Positions 47,441 to 57,900 of a stretch of 64,000 bases of DNA are shown piece after piece. The position numbers and the translations under genes are program-made. Positions within the stretch are counted from its first letter, which is position 1. Every line of letters begins with the position of its first letter. The stretch comes from Niebla homalea (taxonomy: Eukaryota; Ascomycota; Lecanoromycetes; Lecanorales; Ramalinaceae). The notes beneath the pieces are model-generated. The model saw only the letters and a list, made by a program, of their open reading frames with translations. It had not been told where the DNA came from and searched no databases. The DNA is taken from positions 1,302,001 through 1,366,000 of the forward strand of contig JAHGAU010000011.1 in NCBI GenBank assembly GCA_019925105.1. The letters are read 5' to 3'.

Positions 47441-47520
47441 GTAGCCCCCAAGCAGCCCCTAGTAAGCCCCCTATTAGCCCCCTTAATTAATCCCTACGGG
47501 TCCCGGTACAGGGGCATTTA
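47441..47520 (+). repeat. GC-rich minisatellite, right part, with GTAGC duplication
   Basis: GTAGC (47441-47445) is the right target duplication of Copia-2. CCCCAAGCAGCCCC-type units continue to about 47490 and end in less regular GC-rich DNA. CA and CAG steps are intact. Confidence 0.82.
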
Positions 47521-47640
47521 CCCTTAAATTGCAAGATCGTCTTAAATTAAAGACGGTCTTAAGACGGTCTTAAGACGGTCTTTGAATTAAGACGGTCTTT
47601 TTAATAAGACGGTCTTAGGCTGAAGACTACATTAAGGGGT
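47521..47640. repeat. Right subterminal palindromes of the giant element
   Basis: Five or more AAGACGGTCTT-type units, including AAGACGGTCTTAAGACGGTC, and an outward copy of CAAGATCGTCTTAAATT that mirrors the one at the left side (24378-24398). Confidence 0.75.
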
Positions 47641-47713
47641 GACGGTCTTGAATGTAAGACCGTCTTAAGACGGTCACAAGACGATCTTGGAATTTGAGTG
47701 AAGACCGGTAAGG
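47641..47713 (-). repeat. Right terminal inverted repeat of the giant element
   Basis: Reverse complement begins CCTTACCGGTC and contains TCCAAGATCGTCTTG and ATTCAAGACCGTC in the same spacing as the left end; 59 of 73 positions match. Followed by the duplicated TA and Copia sequence. Confidence 0.82.
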
Positions 47714-47985
47714 TATAAGGTTAACCCGGTTTTCTGGAAGAAATATTAATCGGCCGTAAACCTTTTAATACATATTATACTTAAAACTTATTTAAATATT
47801 ATTTATTCCGTTTTAAAAATTAATTAATATACTTTAAATCCCATTAAATTTTATTAAAAGTTAATAAGAAGAATTTTATAATATTTTTATATTATTATAC
47901 TCCCCAATTATATATAAGGGTAAATTAAAAGCTTTTGATAATTATACCGATTCTGACTTTATTATAAATTCGACCTGGAGGTTTA
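47714..47985 (+). mobile_element. Degenerate Copia, piece 3 of 4 (between RT and RNase H)
   Basis: Resumes the host Copia exactly where piece 2 stopped. It aligns with 46028-46301 of Copia-2, then is cut by Copia-3 at GTTTA. Confidence 0.85.
47981..47985. repeat. 5-bp target site duplication GTTTA, left copy
   Basis: GTTTA before the 5' LTR of Copia-3; repeated at 54112-54116. The empty site is 46297-46301 in Copia-2. Confidence 0.9.
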
Positions 47986-48123
47986 TGTCAGAAGTGCAGA
48001 AGGCAAAGACCTCGGCTATTACCAAAAGGGGACTAGCCTACTTTCTGGACTTCTTATAGATAGGTATCGCTCAGTACCTTATATAGTATTTAACCAAGTA
48101 AGTTATACCTTATTATTTTAACA
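47986..48123 (+). repeat. 5' LTR of Copia-3
   Basis: 138 bp from TGTCAGAAGTGCAGAAGG to TTATTTTAACA. Confidence 0.88.
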
Positions 48124-48138
48124 GGTTATAAGCCCGGC
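48124..48138 (+). promoter_or_regulatory. Putative primer binding site of Copia-3
   Basis: GGTTATAAGCCCGGC, identical to the site in Copia-2. Confidence 0.6.
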
Positions 48139-49105
48139 TTATATACTTACCATTACGCTTAGTAATTAGTAAGCCTTAATAACGATAGCTTAAATACCTT
48201 AAGAACCGTATTATCGCTCTGTTAATATCGTAACGGCTTTTATTATTATTATAATTATTATAATTACTTAATAGTCCTATCGATTTAAGCCTTAGCCACC
48301 TAAAAATAAGGAGGCTGGGACGGAAAATAAGAAGGCTAGGACGCTACCTAGCTTAAAACCATTATTTATATATAGACCGTAAGGTATAATAGCCTTATAT
48401 ACCGATCTACGTGTACGTTATAAGGGTATAGGAGTACCTATAGGGCCGTTGGATCGGCGGATCCCTAATATATACGTTAATATCTTTAAAGAATAAAGGG
48501 AAACGTTTATTTATTATTAAAACGATTAAAGTAGCCTATAAAGCTTATTATCGTATATATTTAGCCTCTTAATTAAGTTAATTATTTAGTTTAAGCTATT
48601 ATTATTCCAGCCTTATATTAAAGTTCATTTTAATTACCGTATTAAAGTTTAAGTATAAAAAAAAATAAAATATTTACTTTTAAGGCTTTTTTTCTTTATT
48701 AAAATTATTAAGAATATATTAATTATTCTAATTTATATATTTTATTATTTTAGCCCGTAATTAAATTATTTATCCTTAAATAACGTTCTTTTACCCGGCG
48801 TATTATATATACTTTATAAGCTTTACGCCTTAGATAATCCGTTAAAATTAAAAAGCTTTATTATTTATTATTAGCCTTTAAATTACGGTTCTTATTAAGT
48901 AAAAAGAAACTCCGGGCCCGTTACCGTTTACTTTATAAGACGTTCCGTTTTATACGTATATTATTTAGGAAAGTTATAATTTCAGAAAATAATAACTTAA
49001 AGTATTATTTATTATTATCGTTATTTAAGTTATCCTTATTTAAGGGCTTAATATTATTAGTTATAATCCCGTTACCCTTTAACGATAAAGATCTCTTTAA
49101 TTTTT

Positions 49106-49175
49106 AGGTTAAATTATTATTATTATTATCATTATTATCACTATTATTATTATTATTATTACCATTATTATATCC
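49106..49175 (+). repeat. (ATT)n microsatellite
   Basis: Imperfect trinucleotide run of ATT with occasional ATC and ACC, inside the gag region of Copia-3. Confidence 0.85.
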
Positions 49176-52100
49176 GATTTTTCCAAGATTGCCGGTATTT
49201 TTAATAAGGTTATTAAACTTAAAAATAACCTTAAATATATTATATAGGAACGTAAGATAAATAAAAGGCTTAAGCTTACCTAACTTAATTATTAAATTAT
49301 AAATTTTAGCCTACGCTTTATTAAGATTAATATTCTTAAGGGTAATAACCTTATAAAGGCCTAAAATATTTACGATTAAGGGCACTTTATGATTTATGCC
49401 GTAATCCGTATAAGGATTAAGGGGATTAATTGGTATACTATTAAGAATATTAAGAATACCAAAGTAACGTAGAATACCCTCCGTATTCGGTATTAGCCTA
49501 AGGGCTTAGGTTACCTTACGTCAGCCCTTAAATATTTCACCTTTTTTACCTTTAATTAGTACTTAAATCCAAATAAGTATTATAATAAATATTAAGATCT
49601 TTTTAATAAATTATAAAATTTCCAAAGTATAATTATTATTAATAATAATATACTTATTTAATAATTTTATAAGGGCCTCGGCCCGGAGTATAAAGTTTAT
49701 ATTAATTAATATAATAATAAATATAAGCCGTTTTAAACGGCCGATAATAATATTAACGTTTTAAAATACGTACTTATCTATATTATTAACCGGTTTCTTT
49801 AATATAAAGCCTTAAATAGGACGTTTACGTTTAATATTATAATTCTTATAGTTATTATTACCGATTTACGTTTCCAGGACGATATCCGCCTGAATAACTT
49901 TATTTTATTCCGTATTCCTCCGTAATTCGGTATTTATTAAGGTTATTACGTTAAGGTCTTATAAAAGAAACGTTTTTATATTATTGCCGGCTATCGTTTA
50001 CTTTACGGGCATAATAAATTGACTTATAATAATAATAATAAACGCCGTAATAATAATAATAATAGTAATATAGGTACCGGTAACGATTAAAAACGCCGGC
50101 GTTGCGGTAACGGTAATAATAACGGTAATAAAGGCAATAATAAAAGTAACGATAAATCCAAAAATAAAGAATATAAAGCCCCTTTAAGGGCTAAGGCCTT
50201 AATAAACCTCGCCTTTATATACGTTGCTATTATTATACCGGTTTTACCGCCCGTTATTTACCGGGATTACCAGGTATATTTAATTATAAATATATTTATT
50301 CTTATTATTTATATCTTTAATACCGTTTATATAAATTATATCATTAATAATAATTATATCTTTATCTATAGGGAGCTCCTTCTTAAACTTATTATTATTA
50401 AGGGCTTTTCGGGGGAAGAATATTACCTATATTAGAGTCGTTAAAATCCTATATTAATCTAATAAAGGTATTTATAATTTAATTATTTATAACGTTTTTT
50501 TTATTTTTAATAATACTTTTAATTTTATTAGCCCCGGATAATTATAATAAGCCGGTTATCCCCTTAAATAAAGTAACGACTTAAAGGATTTAAATATATT
50601 TATCGGCCGTAATAATATCTTTATAAAACTCTTATTAACGGCCCTTTACCTCCTTAAAATCGATATTAAAGTTATTAATAATTTAATACCCGTAACCCTA
50701 TATATTATTCCTATAAATTAAGAAGCCTTAAAATATTAATATAAGGTAACGGAGTATATAAAGGAGTAAAATATTAAACTCTTACCGGAAACGGTAATTA
50801 ATATTAACCTTTTTAACTTATTAAATCTATTAAGGGACTATAAGTATATTATTTATACGGAGATATAAATAAAGCTTAAGTTAAATAAAGGCTATATTGA
50901 ATCTAATATTTATTAAAACGAGCTTATTTATTCTGATTTAATTAATTTTATTAATAATATAAAAACCGATTATAAGTAAATCGTTACTTTTATTAAAGAC
51001 GTTATTAAAGTTATTTATATAACCTTATTATTAAACTTTTTATATAAAACGGTTCTTAAGGCTTTTTAAAGTTATATAAAAAGAATTTATTATTTAAATC
51101 GTTTTATCCGCCATTTATATATTAACAATAATAATATATATAGCGGGTTTTAATTTAATAATTAATAATACGTTAAAGGGATTTAATAAGAATTTACGGT
51201 ACTTTATAATTTTTAATAAAACGGTATTTCTGAATAAATAAGTTAAACCTTTATTATCCGGGCTTATATAATATTATTAAATAATAACTTATTACGTATT
51301 CTTATTATTAAACTTATTATTATAATGGCCTTTATATATAATATAATATTTATAAATACTTATAACGTATTAAATTAAACTATAAATCTTAAGAAACTTA
51401 ATTAATTTTTTATTAAGAAAATTAAATAATACGGTATATATTAAAAGCGTAAGCTTCCGGGTATAAATTGGATAAAATTCTAAATTAAAGCCGTTAAAAA
51501 ATATTTTATTAACTTTAAAGGTTATTACGTTTATAAAATATTTATACTGAATAGCCAGGTTTAACGTTATAATTACGTTAAATAACTAAAGGATAAAGCC
51601 ATTTAACCTAAATATAAGGCCGATAACCCCTTACCGGTTCATTACTTAATACCGAGATAAAGGAGATAATTACCGTGGATTTCTAGTTATCATTAAAACG
51701 GATATATCTTAATAATAATGAAAATATAAATAATAAGCCGGTTATTATTATTATATAAAGCCCTCGTATTATAAACGTTACGGATAAAACCGATAATATT
51801 ATTATTAAGGATATAATTAAATTTATATCCAATAAATAACTTAAACCTTATATAACCTTAAAACCTATAATCGTTAAAAAAATATTAATAAAAAGGATTT
51901 ATTTATATTATCCTTATTTACCTTTAATAATAATATTATAAAGGAATCTTTAAGTATATATACCTTTATAAACTTAAACTTAAGCTTATTTAATCTTTAT
52001 AATTTAATTTTATATTATTACCCGTTTTTAAAAGAATTTATTAAATTTTTAAATTTATTTACTTAAGCTTACGTAATTAAAATATAATTCTTAAGCCACC

Positions 52101-52299
52101 GGTATAACCGGGACTTTAATTATTAAGCCGCCGGTTTTAATTAACGCTTATATATTTTATAATTACGATCCTTACGGATTATACCGAGTTTACAACTTAT
52201 ATATAAACCGTAAAGGACGTATATTATAAGATAAAGTAAGAATTTATTATAAAAGATAAAATTAAGTCCTTAAAGAAGAATAAAACCTGGATCTTAATA

Positions 52300-53500
52300 A
52301 ATTTACCTCCCGGTATTAACGTATTAAATAATAAATAGATCTATAAGTATAAACGTAAATTAAACGGTAATATTACCCAGTATAAGGCCAGGTGGATAAT
52401 CCGTGGTTTTCAATAAAAGGAAGGCTTAAATTTCTTCAATATTTTTATAACGGTTATTAAGTTTATAAGCTATAAAGCCCTCTTTATTATAACGGTTATA
52501 TATAACCTGGAGATTAAGTAAATAAACGTTAAAATAATATTTTTTATGGTAATATCCTTAAAAAAATTTATATTTATTAACTTACGGGCTTTAATAATAG
52601 CTTAAGACGGATTTACCTATTAAATAAAGTTCTTTATAAGCTTAAATAATTACTCCGGATTTAATATTAATATTTTTCTATATTCCTTAAGAAACTTAAT
52701 TATTATTATATTAATAAAGATTATAACGTATTCTTAAACCCGGATATTAATATTATCGTTATTATATATATTAATAATAATAAAAGTTAATAAATAAATT
52801 ATTATTAACTTAAAGGCTTAATTAAATAAGAAGTTTAAGATATCCGATTTAAGCTTATATAATTAATACTCAAGTATAAATATTACCCGTAATTAATAAA
52901 ATCGAACTTTAACTTTTAATTAAAAAGCTATATTAAATAAATCCTTATTTAATTCAATATATATAATAATCTTCTCTTTAAGGGTAATAATATAACTATC
53001 TTTATAAATATAAATGCCCGTTTTAAGCCGGTTAATAAGGAATATACCGCCCCGAAGCAATTTTAACTTAAATATTAATCCGCCGTTAACTTACTTATAT
53101 ATATTATAATAAGTATTAAGCTTAATATAATTTATATAATATTAATAATATTACGTTATACGTTTAACCTTAATAAAAGGTATTAAATAGCCATTAAGAA
53201 GATTTTTCGTTACTTTTACGGTATAACCTCCTTAAAGCTTATTTTTTTAAAACCCTTTAAAGCCCCTTAATGGCTATATAGACTTAAACTACGCCGACGA
53301 CCCGTAAATATATTAATCTACCTCCGGGTATACCTTTAATTTAGGAAGTATAATTATTAATTAATCTTCGAAACGTTAATTAACTATAGCCTTATTTACT
53401 TATAAAACCGAATATATAGGATAATATAACGTTATTAAAGAAATAATCTAACTTAAACGGTTACTGGCTTAACTTATTAAAGTTACCCTAAATCCAACGG
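52300..53500 (+). pseudogene. Copia-3 reverse transcriptase and RNase H, degenerate
   Basis: The RT begins near 52335 with KYKRKLNGNITQYKARW and IIRGFQQKEG, the well-known start of Copia RTs. Further on, the frame shows the INVK segment before the palm. The YVDD box is not readable with certainty (about 52760). RNase H sequence resembling TYKTEYIGQ with following VIKE is seen near 53400-53450. RIP stops interrupt all of it. Confidence 0.7.
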
Positions 53501-53964
53501 TATCACCGGCCCTTAAGGATAAGGATATTATATAAAATTATGCCCTTCTTACCTAACCTAAATATAATACCGGGGCCCTTACCCTTATTACGGTAATCTT
53601 TTATAATAACTAAGGAGTAATTATATTAACGAAAAATTTTATAAATTACTTAAAAACGAAGTATATATATATTAAGTATTACTTCCTCCGGGAGTATATA
53701 ATTAATAAATAGGTAAAGCTCGTATATTATTTTATTAATAATATAATAATAGATAGCCTAATAAAGCCGTTATTAAGGGATGCTTTTTAAAAATTTAAAA
53801 ATTATTTAAGATTAAAATAACTATACCTTTAAAGTTTAAGATATACCCCTTATTATTAAAGTTGGGATAAATATACCCGTTATTACGGTAATACGGTTTA
53901 ATAGGAACTTTTACTCCTTACTTAATAAATGGTACGGTATTATAGTATTATAAAGCTACTGATC

Positions 53965-53973
53965 GAGTGGGAG
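53965..53973 (+). promoter_or_regulatory. Polypurine tract of Copia-3
   Basis: GAGTGGGAG immediately upstream of the 3' LTR. Confidence 0.65.
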
Positions 53974-54111
53974 TATTAAAAGTGCAGAAGGTAAAGACCT
54001 CGGCTATTATTAAAAGGGGACTAGCCTACTTTCTGGACTTCTTATAGATAGGTATCGCTCAGCACCTTACATAGTACTCAACCAAGCAAGTTACACCCTA
54101 CCATTTCAACA
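53974..54111 (+). repeat. 3' LTR of Copia-3
   Basis: 138 bp, TATTAAAAGTGCAGAAGG to CCATTTCAACA. It retains many CA/TG steps, more than the 5' LTR. Confidence 0.88.
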
Positions 54112-55285
54112 GTTTATTATAGGTTACGTATTTAATATAGGAAGCGCCGTAATTAATAAATATTTTAAGCGTTGAGTTATAATTACCCTCTTTATTTATA
54201 AAGCGGAATATATGGGATAAATATAGGTCATTAAGGAGGCCTTATAGCTTAAGTAACTTCTGGGTAAAATTAGGCCTTATTAAACCGGGAACCTTCTTAC
54301 CATTATTATTTATAAAGATAATTAGGGTATTATAATTCTTTAAAACCCCGTATTTTATACTTAGATTAAGTATATGGATGTTAAATAATATTAGCTTTAA
54401 AAAGTTATAAGAAATGGCCGGGTGGATTTAAAGTATATCCCGACGTATAAGTAACTCGTTAACGGCTTAATAAAACCTTTATTATATCAGCCCTTTAAGG
54501 GGTTCCGTAAAAACTTAACCTTAAAATACCCCTGGAATATCCTTATATTAATTAAAGCCTTATTAATAATATTAATAGCCTTATAGTTTTATCTTTAAGC
54601 TATTTAAAATAAGCTTTAAGTTACTTATAAAAAAAGCTTTAAGTTTATTTATAAAGAGGTTATTATTAATCCTAAGGAACTTAAGAATATATTTTAATAT
54701 AAATTTAATATATAAAATAAAAAGGTTAAAAAAATATTTTAAAAAGGGATAAATCGCAAAAAACAATATTTACCCTGGAGTATACCCGGATGAAATCATG
54801 TACCCCGGGGGTTATTAAAGGATAATTTAAGATATAAGGAAGCTTACCGTTATTACGCCGGTTTTATAATTTAAAGGAATAAGTATTATATATTTAAAGC
54901 TATAAGTATAATTTTCCAAAGAACTTTACCGCGAAAGGATTACCGTTATAAAGGAGCAAAAGATTACCGCTATAAGGGAGCTTTAACAGCTTATAGAAAA
55001 TATTACTTAAATAAAATAAACGTTATATAAAGATTAAAGCTTAAAGGGAGTATAAAATATAATATAGCAAATAAATAATTATATACCTGGACATAATAAA
55101 TATAAGGTAATATATATTAAAGCTTAAAGGGAGTATTAAAAATACTTATATTAATTACCCGGCACTCGAGTAGATTAAATATAATCCGAAGTTAAACCCG
55201 ATTAAGGTAGCCGGGATTTAGGAGTACTTAGTCGCACTTCTATATATAGAGAATAATCAAGCAACTTATACCTTACATTTCAAGA
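54112..55285 (+). mobile_element. Degenerate Copia, piece 4 of 4 (RNase H to 3' LTR)
   Basis: Starts with the second GTTTA (54112-54116) and aligns with 46297-47440 of Copia-2. It includes the RNase H end (a stretch matching ..DGLTKPL.. after correction, near 54450-54490), the 3' non-coding part and the 3' LTR. It completes the four-piece element. Confidence 0.85.
55134..55285 (+). repeat. 3' LTR of the degenerate Copia
   Basis: 152 bp, same family as the LTRs of Copia-2 (TATTAAAAATACTTATATTA to ACATTTCAAGA). Confidence 0.87.
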
Positions 55286-55518
55286 ACCTCGTTAAAGCCA
55301 GATTTCGACTTAAACTTTAACTGAACCCTTTAATTATATTATACCGCCCAGATTATTAAACGTTAAGCTCCCCTTCTTATAAGAAAAGCAGCAATACCTT
55401 ATAAACCAAAGTAAGTCTAAAAGACCGGTTATTAATACTACATTAAATAACCTAAACAACGATAACGACTTTAACGTTAATAAGGACTTAAGTACGTAAA
55501 GTACGCTTAAGTATATCT
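55286..55518. other. No assignable feature
   Basis: Sequence flanking the degenerate Copia. It keeps scattered CA/TG steps. An in-frame run KAAIPYKPKQV (55388-55420) suggests coding origin, but it is not in phase with the frame at 55519. Confidence 0.4.
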
Positions 55519-55976
55519 ATGATTAATAAGTTATTAATATATTAATTAATAAAAATATAAAAGCAAGAATTAATACTTTTAAATTACAACCGGGAACTTC
55601 AGCGAATTTCCAAACGTAATCTCGATACCGAGTATTAAGAGAAAAAAGAAAATAACGATAAGAAATATACTGGAAATTAAAGATTATTAAAATAATAAGG
55701 CTCCTTTAATACCAACAATCTTAAAAATCGACCTTTAAATTTTATTTCTGATGTTTATAATACTATAAACCTTATAGCCTTAAAGTATCGTATTTATTTT
55801 ATTAAATACTTTATTATAAATATCGAAAAAATTATTAAAGCTATATAGGGAAATGAGATTACGCTTAAAAGCTAGGAATAAGCCATAATAAAGAAGTGTA
55901 TCCGTTAAAACGTTATAAACTAGAAACGTATATCTATTATTAATATATAGAATAAATTAAATAAATAAAGTTAAAA
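55519..55976 (+). pseudogene. Lightly decayed unknown frame (theta-1)
   Basis: From ATG 55519 about 150 codons read in one frame, interrupted by about eleven TAA/TAG and no TGA. Clear stretches: LLNYNRELQRISKRNLDTEY at 55576-55635, then EKKENNDKKYTGN, FNTNNLKNRPLNFISDVYNT near 55708, and KSQEQAIIKKCIRQN near 55870 (with TAG/TAA as Gln). It looks like a soluble, charged protein. It is damaged less than the surrounding transposons. No family is recognised; a gag-like or host protein are both possible. Confidence 0.45.
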
Positions 55977-56169
55977 AGAACTTAATTTATTTATTTAATT
56001 TTTTATATTTTACCGTAACCTTATTATTTATATAAAGATATTCTTTTCTGTTAATTTATTTATAAACATTTTCGATATTATAATTAAGGCTATTAATGTT
56101 AAACTTTCTACTTAAGTTCTTAATATATATTTCTTTATAAAATACGTTTTCATTAATTTTGTTACTTAA

Positions 56170-56610
56170 ATTAAATTAATAAGCGATTAATAGTTAAACC
56201 TTAATAGTATTATTAAAAGGTCTTTCTTTAAGCCTTAAATACTTATTTAGATAAATATAATAACGAAAAGTAAGTATTATATAATTATATAGTAATAATA
56301 AATAATTCCGTTAAACGTATTCTGTTAATCCGTAAATTTAAGTCCGCCTTTATATTGAATATATTGAAGATGTCGGACGATAACCCGAACTATATAATAT
56401 CCGATATAAAGGATAAACCTCGTGGCCGTACGCCTTAGCCCTTTAATAAGCAAAATTCCAAAAAATGAAAAATAATAAAGGCGGTAACTCTATAATATCT
56501 AATTTAATAAAGAGCATTACTATAAATTAAAGCCTTAATTAATAAAAGAAAGGTACCGGTAAGGGAGGGAGGGAAAGAAAGGAAAAATTTTAATATATTT
56601 ATTATCCATT
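56170..56610 (+). pseudogene. Lightly decayed unknown frame (theta-2)
   Basis: Plus-strand frame (codon starts 56369, 56480). It reads VRLYIEYIEDVG then PELYNIRYKG, TSWPYALAL and AKFQKMKNNKGGNSIISNLI (about 56344-56510), and ends in a Lys/Gly-rich tail KGTGKGGRERKEKF at about 56549-56590. Stops are TAA only until a TGA-free end near 56610. It may be the continuation of theta-1 after a frameshift or intron. Function unknown. Confidence 0.42.
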
Positions 56611-57400
56611 ATTTCTTTAAATCGTCGTTTTTAATTATTATATTCTTAATACTTTTTTACCGGATATTATTTTAATTTCTTTTAAGATTAATATTATAAT
56701 TAAAAATAATATATTATAAGATAAAGAGTTATTAAGCTATAAACTTTAAGTTATATTTTATTTATATTTATAAAAAAGGAATATATTATTACGATTAATA
56801 TATAATATCGGGATATAATTAATAATAAAATATATTATTATTATTATATACGACTTATAATAACTATTACTTTAATTATTATAATTTAAATAGGATTAAC
56901 ATCTTATATATATAATACCTTATATAGTTATTATTTTAATTAGAAAGCTAAATATAAAAAGTTTATATAATTATAATTTTACGTAAAAACGTACTTTAAG
57001 TTTTAAGTATTACGTATAATATTATATTTAAATTCTTAACCTTTAATATTAATTAAAGTATACTTTAATTACTTAACTCTCGTATATCTTCCTCGGTATT
57101 CTTTAAATTCTCTTAATAATATTCTTAATACGTTGAATTCCGATACCATAAAGATAATACTATAGTACCCTACGTATCTTTAATAATGCTGGTATAATTC
57201 TGATTTTTTTAATAAATAATAATAATAAGTAAGGCTTCTATAACTTTATGTTTTTCTATATATATTTAAATAAGTATCTTTAAGCTTCCTTATAACTCTT
57301 TAATTATATATATTACTTTCCTGGATAGCTAATATTATATAATAAAGTTTTAATTATAACCGAATCTTTTAAGTTTTTAATTTCCCTATATTACGTAAAT
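56600..57400 (-). pseudogene. Decayed unknown minus-strand frame (eta)
   Basis: On the minus strand one frame (low coordinates divisible by 3 at 57135 and 56607) is free of TGA for about 260 codons. It reads LLKKSELYQHYQRYVGYYS, IIFMVSEFNVLRILLREFKE and YRGRYTRV (about 57220-57080), then IKGQEFKYNIIRNTQNLKYV, and ends toward KRRFKEIMDNK near 56603. It converges on theta-2. No family recognised. Confidence 0.42.
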
Positions 57401-57900
57401 AATATCTTTAAGTTTTTAATATATTAACGAGAACATATTAATTAAACGGCACTTATACTTTAAGTTTTTATTATTAATATAAGTAAAATCTTTCTTCCTT
57501 ATATTATAACTATAGTAATTTATAACTCTTTATAATTACGTTGGTTTCTGATCGGTCGATTTTTAAAGCGTAAATATTACGTATCCCGTATTTAACGCCC
57601 TTAATATTATCTATATTATTTAAAGTTTATATTATATTTATATGTAAAATAATACGATTTATAAAGTAAAGTTTAGAATAAAATAAGATTTAAATAATAA
57701 CTTATACGTAACGGGTATAAAATAAGAAAAGGAATTACGGTTTAATTAAGACGGATATTATTAATATAAGCTTTACCTTTATTAAATAACTTATACGTCT
57801 GGCTATAATCCTTACTTAATAAATAACTTTATTAAACCCTTTAAGCTTAACGGTTAAAGACCTAAAAATTAATTATAGTTAAGGATAAAAGTAATAAATT
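57401..57900 (+). other. Degenerate sequence leading into Copia-5 RT
   Basis: No frame could be followed with confidence. It is probably the remains of the integrase C-terminus of the Copia below, judged by position only. Confidence 0.35.

Larger units (their letters stand above)
24280..47713. mobile_element. Unclassified 23.4-kb element with terminal inverted repeats
   Basis: Two ends, 24280-24352 and 47641-47713, form a 73-bp ungapped inverted repeat, 59 of 73 positions matching by hand count. Both begin CCTTA. The flanking Copia halves rejoin as ..TTAAAAACTA / TATAAGGTT.., equal to the uninterrupted homologue TTAAAAATTATAAAGTT at 46020-46036, so a TA dinucleotide was duplicated. Inside lies a complete Copia (40855-47440), leaving about 16.8 kb for the element itself. 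Contents, left to right: frames at 24800, 25650 (minus), a coding repeat at 26640-27690, a minus frame 28800-30640, a giant plus frame from 31994, a 180-bp array, a plus frame 38920-40240 and a GC-rich minisatellite. TA duplications are typical of Tc1/mariner-type transposases, but those elements are usually 1-3 kb and I found no DDE/D transposase I could name. Confidence 0.75.
47986..54111 (+). mobile_element. Complete Copia LTR retrotransposon (Copia-3), RIP-degenerate
   Basis: A 6,126-bp element with 138-bp LTRs and GTTTA duplications, inserted in the RNase H region of the degenerate Copia. Its LTRs and internal sequence differ from Copia-2, so it is a separate family, though both share the primer site GGTTATAAGCCCGGC. 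Landmarks: an (ATT)n microsatellite at 49106-49175; a Gly/Asn-rich low-complexity stretch (50101-50170) before the protease/integrase region; RT start with YKARWIIRGFQQKEG near 52380; RNase H with a TYKTEYIG-like stretch near 53400; a polypurine tract before the 3' LTR. Most internal CA/TG steps are gone; the LTRs, especially the 3' one, keep many. Confidence 0.87.

Noticed and set aside
24280..47713. Identification of the giant element as a Starship
   Set aside because: No DUF3435 tyrosine recombinase was recognised at an end, and 73-bp TIRs with a TA duplication do not fit Starship boundaries.
54581..54766. 61-codon minus-strand open frame
   Set aside because: Antisense to the 3' part of the degenerate Copia.
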